Shown: positions 1 through 8,229 of the stretch, piece after piece
Position numbering within the stretch: the stretch's first letter is position 1
How the letters are laid out: every line of letters starts with the position of its first letter
Assembly (NCBI GenBank): GCA_009726095.1
Contig: WLMZ01000030.1
Coordinates: 1 to 32,128, forward strand
From: Actinomycetota bacterium
GTDB lineage: Bacteria > Actinomycetota > Acidimicrobiia > Acidimicrobiales > Ilumatobacteraceae
DNA: 32,128 bases
Direction: 5' to 3'
Position numbers and translations under genes: made by a program
Notes under the pieces: generated by a model
Databases searched by the model: none
The model's input: the letters and a program-made list of their open reading frames with translations, nothing else
Told to the model about the DNA's origin: nothing

Positions 1-1704
1 GAACCTGCCGTCGAAACACTCCACCCGCACGTCCACCACCGGGAACCCGTGGATGCCCCCGTGCGACATGGCCTCCTCGACGCCCTTCTGGACTGCGGGG
101 ATGTAGTTGCGCGGGATCGCTCCGCCAACCACAGCGTCGTGGAACTCAAAGCCGGTGCCACGCGGCAGCGGGGCCACACGGAGATTCGCCACTGCGAACT
201 GGCCGTGGCCACCGGTCTGCTTCTTGACCCGACCAACGGCCTCGGCCGGAGCGACAACGGTCTCGCGGTACGGCACGCGAACGGCGGTGGTATCGACGTT
301 GACGCCGAACTTGCGGGCCAGGCGCTCGATCGACACCGCCACATGCGTGTCGCCCACGCCACGCAGCACGGTCTGACGCGTCTCCTCCACCCGTTCGACC
401 AACAGCACCGGGTCCTCGGCCTGCAGGCGGGCCAGCGCATTGCCGAGCTTGTCGTCGTCGGCCTGGGCGCGCGGCACGACTGCAACCCCATATTGCGGAA
501 TCTCGCTGGGCGGAGCCACCACGGTGACCGGCGTGCCCTTCGGGGCCAAGGTATCGCCCGTGAACGTGGTGCCGAGCTTGGCCACGGCGGCGATGTCGCC
601 AGCGGCCACCTCGGTCAACGGCGTCTGTTCCCTGCCACGCAGGGCGAACAGGCCATGGAGGCGCTCGTCCGCCCCGCTACGGCTGTTGATCAAGCGGTCG
701 TCGGCAGTGATGCGTCCGGACAACACCTTGAAGACCGACAGCTGGCCCACGAACGGGTCGGCAATGGTCTTGAACACGTAGGCCAGCGGTGGGCCGGTGG
801 GGTCGGCCAGCACCGGCACGACATCGTCGCCGGCCATCACCCTGGCCGGGCGGTCGGCCGGTGACGGACCGAGTTCGCAGATGAAATCGGCAAGGCGGTC
901 AACGCCCACCCCCGTGACCGCCGAGCCGAGCAGGACCGGGAACTCGGTGCACTCCAGCACCTCGCGCGCCAAGGTGCGTTCGAGATCTGCCACGGAAATC
1001 TCGTCGCCCGCCAGATAGTGCTCGAGTTGCTCGTCGTCACCCGACACGATCTCCTCCACGAGTGCTTCGTGCAGACGATGTTCGTCGTCGACCACATCCC
1101 TGGGCATGGGTGCGGCGTGATGCGCCCCCCCGGCCTCGTATTCGAGGGCCTCCTCGGCCAGCACATCGGCCACGCCGTGCAGCGATGCCGCCTCGCCGAG
1201 GGGCAGCTCCAGAGGCACGATGCCGGCTCCGAAGCCACGGCGCAGCTGCTCGACCACACTGGCAAAGTCGGCGCGCTCTTTGTCCTCTTTGTTCACGAAG
1301 ACCATGCGTGGCAGCCCGAGCGCTGCGGCGCGGCGCCACAACAACGCCGTCTGCACCTCGACGCCATCGACCGCGCTGACCACGAACACCGCCAGATCAG
1401 CCACGCTGAAGGCAGCATCGACCTCTCCCACGAAGTCGGCATAGCCGGGAGAGTCCAGCAGGTTGACCTTGTAGACACGCTGATCGGGGGTCGTCCACTC
1501 GAACGGGGCGAACGCGAGCGACAGCGAGATGCGCCGTTTGATGGACTCCGGTTCGGTGTCCAACAGACTCGTGCCGTCATCGACCTTGCCGGGCCGCGGC
1601 ACGCATCCGGCCCGGGCCAGCAGCGCCTCGGCCAAGGTGGTCTTGCCGACACCACTGTGGCCGACCAGCACCACGTTGCGAATTCTCTCCGTCGGGTAGC
1701 TCAT
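1..1704 (-). CDS. Elongation factor G-like translational GTPase (EF-G2 type), C-terminus outside window
   Basis: The first 568 residues are visible; about 130-150 C-terminal residues (end of domain IV and domain V) lie beyond the window edge if the length is that of a usual EF-G. The G1 loop is GHSGVGKT (residues 15-22), G3 is DSPGYADF (84-91) and G4 is NKED (138-141), followed by EF-G domains II-IV (VYRETVV-like and GGHGQFA stretches). Canonical EF-G has DTPGHVDF at G3; here Tyr88 replaces the catalytic His. That substitution is typical of actinobacterial EF-G2 (FusA2) paralogues, of which a mycobacterial member binds GTP without ribosome-stimulated hydrolysis. A role in translation or ribosome binding is therefore likely, but ordinary translocation is doubtful. 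The ATG at 1704 gives an N-terminus ending just ahead of G1, as the family expects; the Shine-Dalgarno sequence is weak. The gene lies downstream of the proline-racemase-like gene on the same strand. Confidence 0.9.
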   Translation of the reverse strand, partial: MSYPTERIRNVVLVGHSGVGKTTLAEALLARAGCVPRPGKVDDGTSLLDTEPESIKRRISLSLAFAPFEWTTPDQRVYKVNLLDSPGYADFVGEVDAAFSVADLAVFVVSAVDGVEVQTALLWRRAAALGLPRMVFVNKEDKERADFASVVEQLRRGFGAGIVPLELPLGEAASLHGVADVLAEEALEYEAGGAHHAAPMPRDVVDDEHRLHEALVEEIVSGDDEQLEHYLAGDEISVADLERTLAREVLECTEFPVLLGSAVTGVGVDRLADFICELGPSPADRPARVMAGDDVVPVLADPTGPPLAYVFKTIADPFVGQLSVFKVLSGRITADDRLINSRSGADERLHGLFALRGREQTPLTEVAAGDIAAVAKLGTTFTGDTLAPKGTPVTVVAPPSEIPQYGVAVVPRAQADDDKLGNALARLQAEDPVLLVERVEETRQTVLRGVGDTHVAVSIERLARKFGVNVDTTAVRVPYRETVVAPAEAVGRVKKQTGGHGQFAVANLRVAPLPRGTGFEFHDAVVGGAIPRNYIPAVQKGVEEAMSHGGIHGFPVVDVRVECFDGRF

Positions 1705-1827
1705 CTGCACCGCACCCCAATTCTGTTCGGGCACTGCTGCTCGGGCACTCCGGCCCGGGTCTGCGTCCGGATCAGCGGCGATCCGCCCTGCTCAGGACGG
1801 TACTGCCAGTGCGCCCCCGTGCCGATA

Positions 1828-1862
1828 GGGACCAAATCCCCTGGACCGGCGGCATTGGTCCC
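1828..1862 (-). terminator. Candidate stem-loop terminator after the racemase-like gene
   Basis: Arms GGGACCAA (1828-1835) and TTGGTCCC (1855-1862) form a perfect 8-bp stem with a 19-nt GC-rich loop, 22 bp past the stop of the minus-strand racemase-like gene. There is no U-tract. It could be a weak terminator or attenuate read-through into the EF-G-like gene. The rest of the 179-bp gap (1705-1883) shows no clear promoter. Confidence 0.35.
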
Positions 1863-1883
1863 ATGTTCGCTGCGCCAGGGGGC

Positions 1884-2945
1884 CTACTGGGTCATGCCCC
1901 CACCGACACCCCAGGTATCGGGCAGGTGATAACCGGTGGGATACGGGTCGGAGGTGTCGAGGCAGTAACTGTGAAACCCGGTGATCCACGCCCGGCCTTC
2001 GATGGTGGGCAGGATTGCAGCGCGCGCCGTGCCGTCGCTGCGCACCGGACCGACCGTTGTCTCGCCGATGATGGTGCCGGTGAAGCGCGATCCGATGAGC
2101 GATTCGTGCTGCATCGTGTCGCCCACCTGCATCTGGCCGCGGGCGTGCAGCACCGCCAGACGGGCGCATGTACCGGTGCCGGTGGGACTGCGATCGCTGC
2201 GACCGGGCGCCACGATGCAGGTATTGCGCGTGGCCTCGCCGACGCCCGCGAACGGCCGGTTCAGCTGCACGATGGAGACATCGCGGATGCCGGGATTCTC
2301 GGGGTGGATCACCTCGAGTTGCTCGCGTGCCGCGCCTCGTACGGCTTCACCCAGCACGGCGAGTTCGCGCGCCTCTGCTGCGACCACCTCGAAGCCGAGT
2401 CGCGTTGCATCGACGATGGCGTAGAACATCCCCCCGAAGGCGACATCGACCATCACCGTTCCGAACCCGGGCACGTCCAGTTCGGCGTCGAGTCGATCGA
2501 CGAAGCACGGTACGTTGCCGATGCGAACCGACACGCACTTGCCGTCGCGGCACTGGGCCACCACCGATACCGGCCCCCCAGGGGTCTCCAGGGTGAGCCG
2601 TGTCTCGGGTTCGACCATTGGGATCAGACCGGTCTCCAACGCCACGGTGATGGTGCACATCGTGTTCGAGCCTGACATGGGTACGTACTCGGTGGGTTCC
2701 ATGATGATCACACCGAGGTCGCAGTCGTCACGCGTCGGCGGCACGAGCAGGTTGAGGTGACGGGCAACACTGCCGCGTGGTTCACACAGCAGCAGCCGGC
2801 GGACCTCGTCGTGATCGCGCTCCATGGTGCGCATCTTGTCGTACATGGTGGCTCCTGCCGGTGGGAGCACACCACCCACGATCACATCGCCGATTTCACC
2901 TTCGGCGTGGCACCCGACCACGGAGATCACCCGTTGAGTTCTCAC
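1884..2945 (-). CDS. Proline racemase / hydroxyproline epimerase-dehydratase family protein
   Basis: The 353-residue protein matches the PF05544 fold: N-terminal GGHAEGE-like segment (GCHAEGEIGDV), EYVPMSGSN motif around residue 91, and DRSPTGTGTCARLAVLHARG around residue 255. Family members use two catalytic Cys (MCGH and SPCGTG) to racemise proline or epimerise 4-hydroxyproline; members with Ser or Thr at the first position dehydrate trans-3-hydroxy-L-proline. Here the first position is Ser91 and the second is Thr255, so both canonical Cys are missing, although Cys97 and Cys260 lie nearby. The substrate cannot be assigned. I chose GTG at 2945 because GGAAAG sits 6 nt upstream and the length suits the family; the reading frame stays open 18 codons further to an ATG at 2999. 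The gene is divergent from the secreted metalloprotease, and no proline catabolic genes adjoin it. Confidence 0.85.
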   Translation of the reverse strand: MRTQRVISVVGCHAEGEIGDVIVGGVLPPAGATMYDKMRTMERDHDEVRRLLLCEPRGSVARHLNLLVPPTRDDCDLGVIIMEPTEYVPMSGSNTMCTITVALETGLIPMVEPETRLTLETPGGPVSVVAQCRDGKCVSVRIGNVPCFVDRLDAELDVPGFGTVMVDVAFGGMFYAIVDATRLGFEVVAAEARELAVLGEAVRGAAREQLEVIHPENPGIRDVSIVQLNRPFAGVGEATRNTCIVAPGRSDRSPTGTGTCARLAVLHARGQMQVGDTMQHESLIGSRFTGTIIGETTVGPVRSDGTARAAILPTIEGRAWITGFHSYCLDTSDPYPTGYHLPDTWGVGGGMTQ

Positions 2946-3127
2946 GACACACTTTCCGAAACAGGACGTCCTTGCCCACGTTCTGTGGGGTTCCGTCACC
3001 CTAATACTTCACTCCCCGCGGTCCCTGCTCGCATGAGCGCGAACTGCCGGTATTTGCACTTACAACTAGTGGACGGGCGGCCGAAGCTGCGCAACACTGC
3101 GACAGCGGGAACGTGGAGGACCGGTCG
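2946..3127. other. Divergent intergenic region
   Basis: These 182 bp separate the leftward racemase-like gene from the rightward secreted protein and must hold promoters for both. AT-richer patches lie at 3001-3010 (TAATACTT, readable as a -10 on either strand) and 3051-3070, but no well-spaced -35/-10 pair is convincing. GGAGG at 3115-3119 is the ribosome binding site that fixes the start at 3128. Confidence 0.35.
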
Positions 3128-5572
3128 ATGTCACATGGTGCAGGGCTCATCTGGAGCAAACAAGACCGTCCCCTGAACAGGTCGCTTCGCGCCCTCGTGA
3201 GCATCATGATGCTGGCAGGTTGTCTCGCTGCAGTGACCCCCGCTGCACGCGTGAGCGCCACCGACTCCGCCACCGACTCCGCCACGATCGACGGCCTCTT
3301 CGCCGGCACCGGCCGCATCGGGCCCGGCCTCACCCGCAACCTCACCGTGACCGGACGTGGTGGCGTGCCTGACTCCGGAGTCGGGGCCGTCGCTCTCAAT
3401 GTCACCGCAACCGGGCCGTCCCTGGGCGGCTACCTGACGGTGTGGCCAACCGGCGCGGCACGTCCGAGCGCCTCGAATCTCAACTTCACGGCGGGGCAGA
3501 CCATCCCCAACATGGTGGTGGTACCGGTCGGCGACGGCGGGCAGATCTCCATCTTCAACTTCTCCGGTTCTGTCGATGTCGTCGTCGATGTGCTCGGCTG
3601 GTTCCCGGTCAGAGGTTCCTTCACCGGGTTGACCCCGGCCCGGCTGATGGAGACCCGCCCACAACTGCACACCATCGATGGTTTGTTCAATGGCACCGGC
3701 GCCATCGGGCAGGGCCTCAGCCGCGATCTCACCGTGCTCGGGCGCGGTGGGGTGCCGACCAGCGGCGTGGGGGCGGTTGCACTCAATGTGACCGCAACCG
3801 GCTCGACCCTCGGCGGCTACCTCACCGTCTGGCCGACCGGCGATGGCAGGCCAACGGCATCGAACCTCAACTTCACGCCCGGCCAGAGCATCCCGAACAT
3901 GGTCATCGTGCCGGTCGGTGCTGGCGGGAAGATCTCCATCTTCAACTTCGCCGGTTCGGTCGACGTGGTGGTGGACGTGCTCGGCTGGTTCCCCGTCGGT
4001 TCGTCGTTCACCGGCCTCACACCGGCACGACTCATGGAGACCCGTCCTCAGCTCAACACCATCGACGGCCTGTTCAACGGCACCGGCCCAATCGGGCAGG
4101 GCCTCACCCGCAACCTCACCGTGCTCGGACGCGGCGGGGTGCCGGGCAATGGCGTCGGCGCGGTGGCACTCAACGTGACTGCCACCGGCCCGACCCTCGG
4201 CGGCTACCTCACCGTCTGGCCGACCGGACAGGGCAAGCCGAAGGCATCGAACCTCAACTTCACGCCCGGCCAGAGCATCCCGAACATGGTCATCGTCCCG
4301 GTCGGTAGCGGCGGTCAGATCTCCATCTTCAACGCAGCCGGGTTCACCGATGTCGTGGTCGACGTGCTCGGCTGGTTCCCCGTCGGTTCGTCGTTCACCG
4401 GCCTGACGCCCGCCCGCCTGGTGGACACCCGTGGCATGCTGACCCAACCGCCGGCCGACATCGGAACCATCCGTAACCTGCTGGTGCTCCGCCCCGAATT
4501 GCACCAGATGGCGGGCACCGACGCCGTCGCCGTCTGGGTCTGCGACGTGCCCACCCCCAGCACACCGTACGCAGGCGACGGACCCACCCGACTGAGTCTG
4601 GACCCTGATGCGATTGCCGCTTGGGCACAGCTGAACGCAGCACCGTATTTCGACACCGAGTCCTCGGCGCGCTATCACGCGGTGTTCTCCGGGATGGGCC
4701 ACATCGCGCTCACCTCGAGCGATGGCCCGGACAGCTGCCGCCAGAAGGCAGAGGCGCTCACCGTGGCGCCGTTCACGAACGTCCTCGCCGTCGACAACAC
4801 CACTCGACAGGGCGGTCGGGCCGGACCAGGAACGATCAGCCAATTCGACGGCTCGAATCTGAACGTGTTTGCCGTGTCGCCGTCGGAGACACTGCGCGGT
4901 ATGTGGGTCGGTGGCGGATCGATCGCTCCCGACCAGTTCCCAGCGGCGAACGTCCTGGTGCACGAGATGGGCCACGCGCTGCATTGGCCGCACAACTTCA
5001 TCGGTCCCGCCAGCGAGTACGACGACCCGGTCGACGTGATGAGCGGCAGCCCGGCCAACGGCCGGTGCTCGAAGCCGATCGTCGGCGGCGGGACATGGAC
5101 GTGGCCGTGTGTGCCCCAGAACACGATGGCGTTCAACCGTTTCGCCGCCGGATGGATCAGCGACGGTCAGGTGCAACTGCAGCTGACCGGGAGCCAGAAG
5201 GACTTCACGCTCGACGCCCCGATGGGTGCCGGCCTGCAGATGGTGGTGGCGCCTGATACCACCAACCCCAAGGTGATGCTCACCCTCGAGGCACGGCCAC
5301 GCACCGGCGCCGACCAGTACCAGACCACCGAGGGCGTGGCCGCGTACATCGTCGACCAACGCCCCACCGAATGCGGCAGCTTGGGCAGCTTCTTCAGCTC
5401 GTGCATCAGCTCCTTCCGCCGGCAGTACCAGGCCATCGGGAGCCCCAACGGCACGGCCCATGTGCTGCAACTCGGCACCACCACGGTCATCGGCGGTGTC
5501 AGCATCAGCGTCACAGCACACGTCGGCGACAGTTTCACGGTCTCGATCTCCGGCACGTTCACTGCCCCCTGA
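3128..5572 (+). CDS. Exported putative metzincin-type metalloprotease with three N-terminal beta-rich repeats
   Basis: This 814-residue protein has a basic N-terminus and a hydrophobic segment (residues 21-40) ending near ARVSA, so it is exported; an LAGC lipobox at 29-32 makes a lipoprotein possible. Three 129-residue repeats (53-181, 182-310, 311-439) each carry GGYLTVWPTG, SNLNF, IPNMV(V/I)VPVG and VVVDVLGWFP, a beta-rich module common in actinobacterial exported proteins. The C-terminal half (about 450-814) holds HEMGHALHWPH at 612-622, a metzincin HExxHxxxxxH zinc site, with Met638 in DVMSG as the likely Met-turn. The usual Gly at position 8 of the zinc motif is His. It is probably a secreted or surface protease whose repeats bind wall or substrate; the M6/M11-like assignment is inference. 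The ATG at 3128 is preferred over an in-frame GTG at 3113 because GGAGG lies 8 nt upstream. Confidence 0.8.
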   Translation: MSHGAGLIWSKQDRPLNRSLRALVSIMMLAGCLAAVTPAARVSATDSATDSATIDGLFAGTGRIGPGLTRNLTVTGRGGVPDSGVGAVALNVTATGPSLGGYLTVWPTGAARPSASNLNFTAGQTIPNMVVVPVGDGGQISIFNFSGSVDVVVDVLGWFPVRGSFTGLTPARLMETRPQLHTIDGLFNGTGAIGQGLSRDLTVLGRGGVPTSGVGAVALNVTATGSTLGGYLTVWPTGDGRPTASNLNFTPGQSIPNMVIVPVGAGGKISIFNFAGSVDVVVDVLGWFPVGSSFTGLTPARLMETRPQLNTIDGLFNGTGPIGQGLTRNLTVLGRGGVPGNGVGAVALNVTATGPTLGGYLTVWPTGQGKPKASNLNFTPGQSIPNMVIVPVGSGGQISIFNAAGFTDVVVDVLGWFPVGSSFTGLTPARLVDTRGMLTQPPADIGTIRNLLVLRPELHQMAGTDAVAVWVCDVPTPSTPYAGDGPTRLSLDPDAIAAWAQLNAAPYFDTESSARYHAVFSGMGHIALTSSDGPDSCRQKAEALTVAPFTNVLAVDNTTRQGGRAGPGTISQFDGSNLNVFAVSPSETLRGMWVGGGSIAPDQFPAANVLVHEMGHALHWPHNFIGPASEYDDPVDVMSGSPANGRCSKPIVGGGTWTWPCVPQNTMAFNRFAAGWISDGQVQLQLTGSQKDFTLDAPMGAGLQMVVAPDTTNPKVMLTLEARPRTGADQYQTTEGVAAYIVDQRPTECGSLGSFFSSCISSFRRQYQAIGSPNGTAHVLQLGTTTVIGGVSISVTAHVGDSFTVSISGTFTAP
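3284..4444 (+). repeat. Three tandem 387-bp coding repeats
   Basis: Repeats begin at 3284, 3671 and 4058 with an exact 387-bp (129-codon) period, each opening with TIDGLF(A/N)GTG. Copies 2 and 3 are near identical at DNA level over long stretches, for example the regions encoding GGYLTVWPTG, PGQSIPNMVIVPVG and VLGWFPVGSSFTGLTPARL, while copy 1 differs at many synonymous sites. This points to recent duplication or gene conversion between copies 2 and 3. Confidence 0.9.
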
Positions 5573-5612
5573 CCCAACCCTCGCCCGGCGTCGCCGCCGT
5601 TCGGCCCCGTGA

Positions 5613-5645
5613 ATGCTGAGCGCACGGTTGTGATGCGCTCAGCAT
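5613..5645 (+). terminator. Perfect 12-bp inverted repeat after the metalloprotease gene
   Basis: ATGCTGAGCGCA (5613-5624) pairs perfectly with TGCGCTCAGCAT (5634-5645) around a 9-nt loop, 40 bp past the stop codon at 5572. A U-tract is absent, as is common for terminators in high-GC actinobacteria. Because it is also about 50 bp upstream of the next gene's -10 box, it could instead be an operator. Confidence 0.55.
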
Positions 5646-5691
5646 GCACGGAGCTGCGGCGGGTCCGGACTCCCGCCTGGGATTCGCCCCT

Positions 5692-5699
5692 GATACTTT
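5692..5699 (+). promoter_or_regulatory. Candidate -10 element for the hydrolase gene, leaderless arrangement
   Basis: GATACT (5692-5697), or read as an extended TGA-TACTTT (5691-5699), sits 6-8 nt before the ATG at 5706. Transcription would start at or next to the start codon, giving a leaderless mRNA. This agrees with the lack of a Shine-Dalgarno sequence. No clear -35 is seen. Confidence 0.4.
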
Positions 5700-5705
5700 G
5701 GCGCC

Positions 5706-7493
5706 ATGAGTACCCCTCGGATCCATCGTCGCCGTCGAACCATGGCCAGCACGGGCACCACGAGCGGCACGGGTGCCGGCACCGGCAGCCGCATCGCTGT
5801 GGCGCTGCTCGCCGTAGCGGCGTTCGTACCGACAGCATGTAGCTCGTCGGGCAGCAGCACGTCCGCCAGCACGTCCGCCAGCACGTCCGGCAACGCCGCT
5901 GGCACCACTGCCGGCACCGCGCCTTCAGCGTCCACTTCACCAACCGAGTCCTCCACCGCAGGCACTGCGGCCCAACGACCTGGGTGCACCCGGCCGGCCG
6001 CCGATCCCGTGAGCGCCCAACCGGTGGCCGGCGTGACCAGCGACTTCGACATTCCGTCGTTCGACGGCACGATCATCCGCGCCCATTGGTTCCCCCTGCC
6101 GTCAGCAGCAGCCGACACGCCCGCTCCGACGATCCTGATGGGTCCGGGGTGGGGCTCGGGAGGCGACACCAACGTCGATGCCGCCGGTCTCCTCGGCGCG
6201 TTGAGTATCGGCACGCTGCGCACCGCCGGGTACAACGTGCTCACCTGGGACCCGCGGGGCTTCGGCGTTTCTTCGGGCACGGTCACCATCGACAGCGCCG
6301 ACCACGAAGGCCTCGACGTCGGGCGACTGCTCGACTGGGTGGCCGCACAGCCCCAGGCCGCGCTCGACAACTCGGGCGACCCGCGCGTGGGCATGGTCGG
6401 CGCCTCGTACGGGGGCGGCATCCAGTTGGTCACTGCAGCCATCGATTGTCGCGTCGACGCCATCGTGCCGATCATTGCCTGGCACTCGTTGATCACCAGC
6501 CTGTTCAAGTCCGACACGGCCAAGACCGGGTGGGCGGGCGTGCTCACCCTCGCCTCCGCCGGCCGCAAGCTCGACCCCACCATCGACCGCACCAACGCCG
6601 CCAGCAAGGCCACCGGCGTCATCGATCCCGCCGACAAGGCGTGGTTCGCCGACCGCGGCCCCGGCGATCTCGTCGGCAAGATCACCGCACCGACACTGCT
6701 CATCCAGGGCACCGTCGACACCCTGTTCACGCTCGACGAAGCCGTCACCAACTACCGCATCCTGCATGACGCTGGAGTCCCCGTCTCGATGTTGTGGTTC
6801 TGCGGCGGCCATGGCATCTGCCTGACCAAGCAAGGCGACGCCAGCCGCACGGCCAAGGCCGCGATCGCCTGGCTGAACCGCTACGTGAAGGATGACGCCA
6901 CCGTCTCGACGGGTCCGCGGTTCGAGTTCATCGACCAGGACGGTGCCGGCTACACAGCCCCCGATTATCCGGTGGCCGCCGGAGCGGCCGTCACCGCCGA
7001 GGGTTCGGGCACGCTGTCACTCGTTGCCGATGGCGGGGCGGGCCCGGTCACCTCGACCAGCACCGGATCCATCCTCGACGCCATCGTCCCACCCATCACG
7101 CCGGCACGCGCCACCAACGCCGTCAACGTCAGCATCGTTGCACCTGCAACAACCGCCATCATCGTGGGGGCACCCGAGCTCACCATTACCTACAGCGGCA
7201 CCACCCCCGATGGGCAGCGCCCCACCCGCGTGTTCGCCCAGTTGGTCGATGATGCGACCGGCATCGTGCTGGGCAACCAGATCACCCCCATCGCCGTCAC
7301 GCTGGATGGGCAGCCCCACACCGTGACCGTGCCGTTGGAGATGGTGGCGTTCACGTTCCGCCCTGACACCAGCCTCACACTGCAGATCGTGGCCACCACG
7401 GTGGCCTACGCGCAGCCTCGGCTCGGTGGCAGCGTGACGCTGACCAGCGTGTCGGTGAAGCTGCCCACCGCTACCGGGGTGACTCCGATGTGA
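5706..7493 (+). CDS. Exported alpha/beta hydrolase, S15/X-Pro dipeptidyl-peptidase-like
   Basis: This 595-residue protein starts with a twin-basic region and a hydrophobic segment (30-42) ending in FVPTAC; Cys45 could be lipidated, although the lipobox is atypical. A Ser/Thr/Ala-rich linker follows (46-90). The hydrolase domain shows GPGWGSGG (oxyanion region), GxSxxG as VGASYGGG with nucleophile Ser234, Asp338 in LIQGTVDTLF and His369 in CGGHGIC, a complete triad. The C-terminal 200 residues form a beta-rich domain like the non-catalytic domain of CocE/X-prolyl dipeptidyl peptidases. A cell-surface peptidase or esterase is likely; the substrate is unknown. Its last 23 bp overlap the convergent dienelactone hydrolase gene. 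No Shine-Dalgarno sequence precedes the ATG; an in-frame ATG at 5742 is an alternative but would shorten the basic N-terminus. Confidence 0.82.
   Translation: MSTPRIHRRRRTMASTGTTSGTGAGTGSRIAVALLAVAAFVPTACSSSGSSTSASTSASTSGNAAGTTAGTAPSASTSPTESSTAGTAAQRPGCTRPAADPVSAQPVAGVTSDFDIPSFDGTIIRAHWFPLPSAAADTPAPTILMGPGWGSGGDTNVDAAGLLGALSIGTLRTAGYNVLTWDPRGFGVSSGTVTIDSADHEGLDVGRLLDWVAAQPQAALDNSGDPRVGMVGASYGGGIQLVTAAIDCRVDAIVPIIAWHSLITSLFKSDTAKTGWAGVLTLASAGRKLDPTIDRTNAASKATGVIDPADKAWFADRGPGDLVGKITAPTLLIQGTVDTLFTLDEAVTNYRILHDAGVPVSMLWFCGGHGICLTKQGDASRTAKAAIAWLNRYVKDDATVSTGPRFEFIDQDGAGYTAPDYPVAAGAAVTAEGSGTLSLVADGGAGPVTSTSTGSILDAIVPPITPARATNAVNVSIVAPATTAIIVGAPELTITYSGTTPDGQRPTRVFAQLVDDATGIVLGNQITPIAVTLDGQPHTVTVPLEMVAFTFRPDTSLTLQIVATTVAYAQPRLGGSVTLTSVSVKLPTATGVTPM
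5856..5891 (+). repeat. Three 12-bp tandem repeats in the Ser/Thr linker
   Basis: The unit AGCACGTCCGCC occurs three times in a row (the last ends GGC), encoding STSA units directly after the predicted lipidated Cys. It keeps frame and would only change the length of a surface tether. Confidence 0.8.
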
Positions 7494-8229
7494 TGAAGCG
7501 GTCGAACCAGGCCAACGTGCGCTGCCAGCCATCGGCGGCAGCCGCAGCATTGAACACCGCGGCACGGTCGTCGCAGTTGAACCCGTGGTCGGCGTCGGCA
7601 GAGCGCACCACCTCGGTGGGCACCGCAGCGGTGGCAGCGGCCTCGCGTAGCAGATCGACATCGGCAAACGGAATGCCCTTGTCGAGATCGCCGTACAGCC
7701 CCAACCACGGGGTCCGCAGCGTCGGCGCGAGTTCGATGAGCGGGGGAAAGCCGAACCGCCCGGCGGCGACGCCTCCGCCGTAGAAGGTGACCGATGCCCC
7801 CAGCGCCATGCGCGTGCCCGCATACAGGCTGACGGTGCCGCCCATGCAGAAGCCCACGGTGGCGCATTGCTTCGGGGCGAAACCAGAATCCGCCAGGAAC
7901 TGGAACGTGCCATCGAGATCGGCATCGATCCCCGCTGCCGACAAGGTCTGCATGACGGGCAGCACCCCGGCGAAGTCGTCGTATGCGAACACCGGCGAGC
8001 CCTCGCGGTGATACAGCGCCGGCGCAACGGCCAGCCAGCCTGCCGACGCCAGCCGGGTGCAGATGCTCTCGATGTGCGAGGTGATCCCGAAAGCCTCCTG
8101 AATCACCACGACGGCACCGCGCGGTTGCGCGTGGGATGGCACTGCCAGCGCAGCAGGCATGGCGCCGTCAGCGGTGGGAATGTCGACGTGTGCCACGCCG
8201 TTGTCGGTGGGTGTGCCCATGGGATTCAT
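7471..8229 (-). CDS. Dienelactone hydrolase family protein
   Basis: The 252-residue protein is a small alpha/beta hydrolase with the dienelactone hydrolase Cys-Asp-His triad: Cys128 in GFCMGG, Asp181 (or Asp183) in LYGDLDKG and His215 in DADHGFNC. The family's conserved Glu near the active site is Glu45 in VVIQEAFG. No signal peptide is seen, so it is cytoplasmic. The family opens dienelactones in chlorocatechol breakdown, but many members act on other esters, and no aromatic pathway genes are nearby. Its ATG overlaps the glpD stop as ATGA, so it is translated by coupling with glpD. Its 3' end overlaps the convergent exported hydrolase by 23 bp. Confidence 0.9.
   Translation of the reverse strand: MNPMGTPTDNGVAHVDIPTADGAMPAALAVPSHAQPRGAVVVIQEAFGITSHIESICTRLASAGWLAVAPALYHREGSPVFAYDDFAGVLPVMQTLSAAGIDADLDGTFQFLADSGFAPKQCATVGFCMGGTVSLYAGTRMALGASVTFYGGGVAAGRFGFPPLIELAPTLRTPWLGLYGDLDKGIPFADVDLLREAAATAAVPTEVVRSADADHGFNCDDRAAVFNAAAAADGWQRTLAWFDRFITSESPR

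Noticed and set aside
3131-5521. A 796-codon open frame antisense to the metalloprotease gene
   Set aside because: The protein is His/Glu/Gly-rich with no fold or motif; it mirrors the codon structure of the real gene, which has a signal peptide, repeats, zinc site and ribosome binding site. Long antisense frames are common at this GC content.
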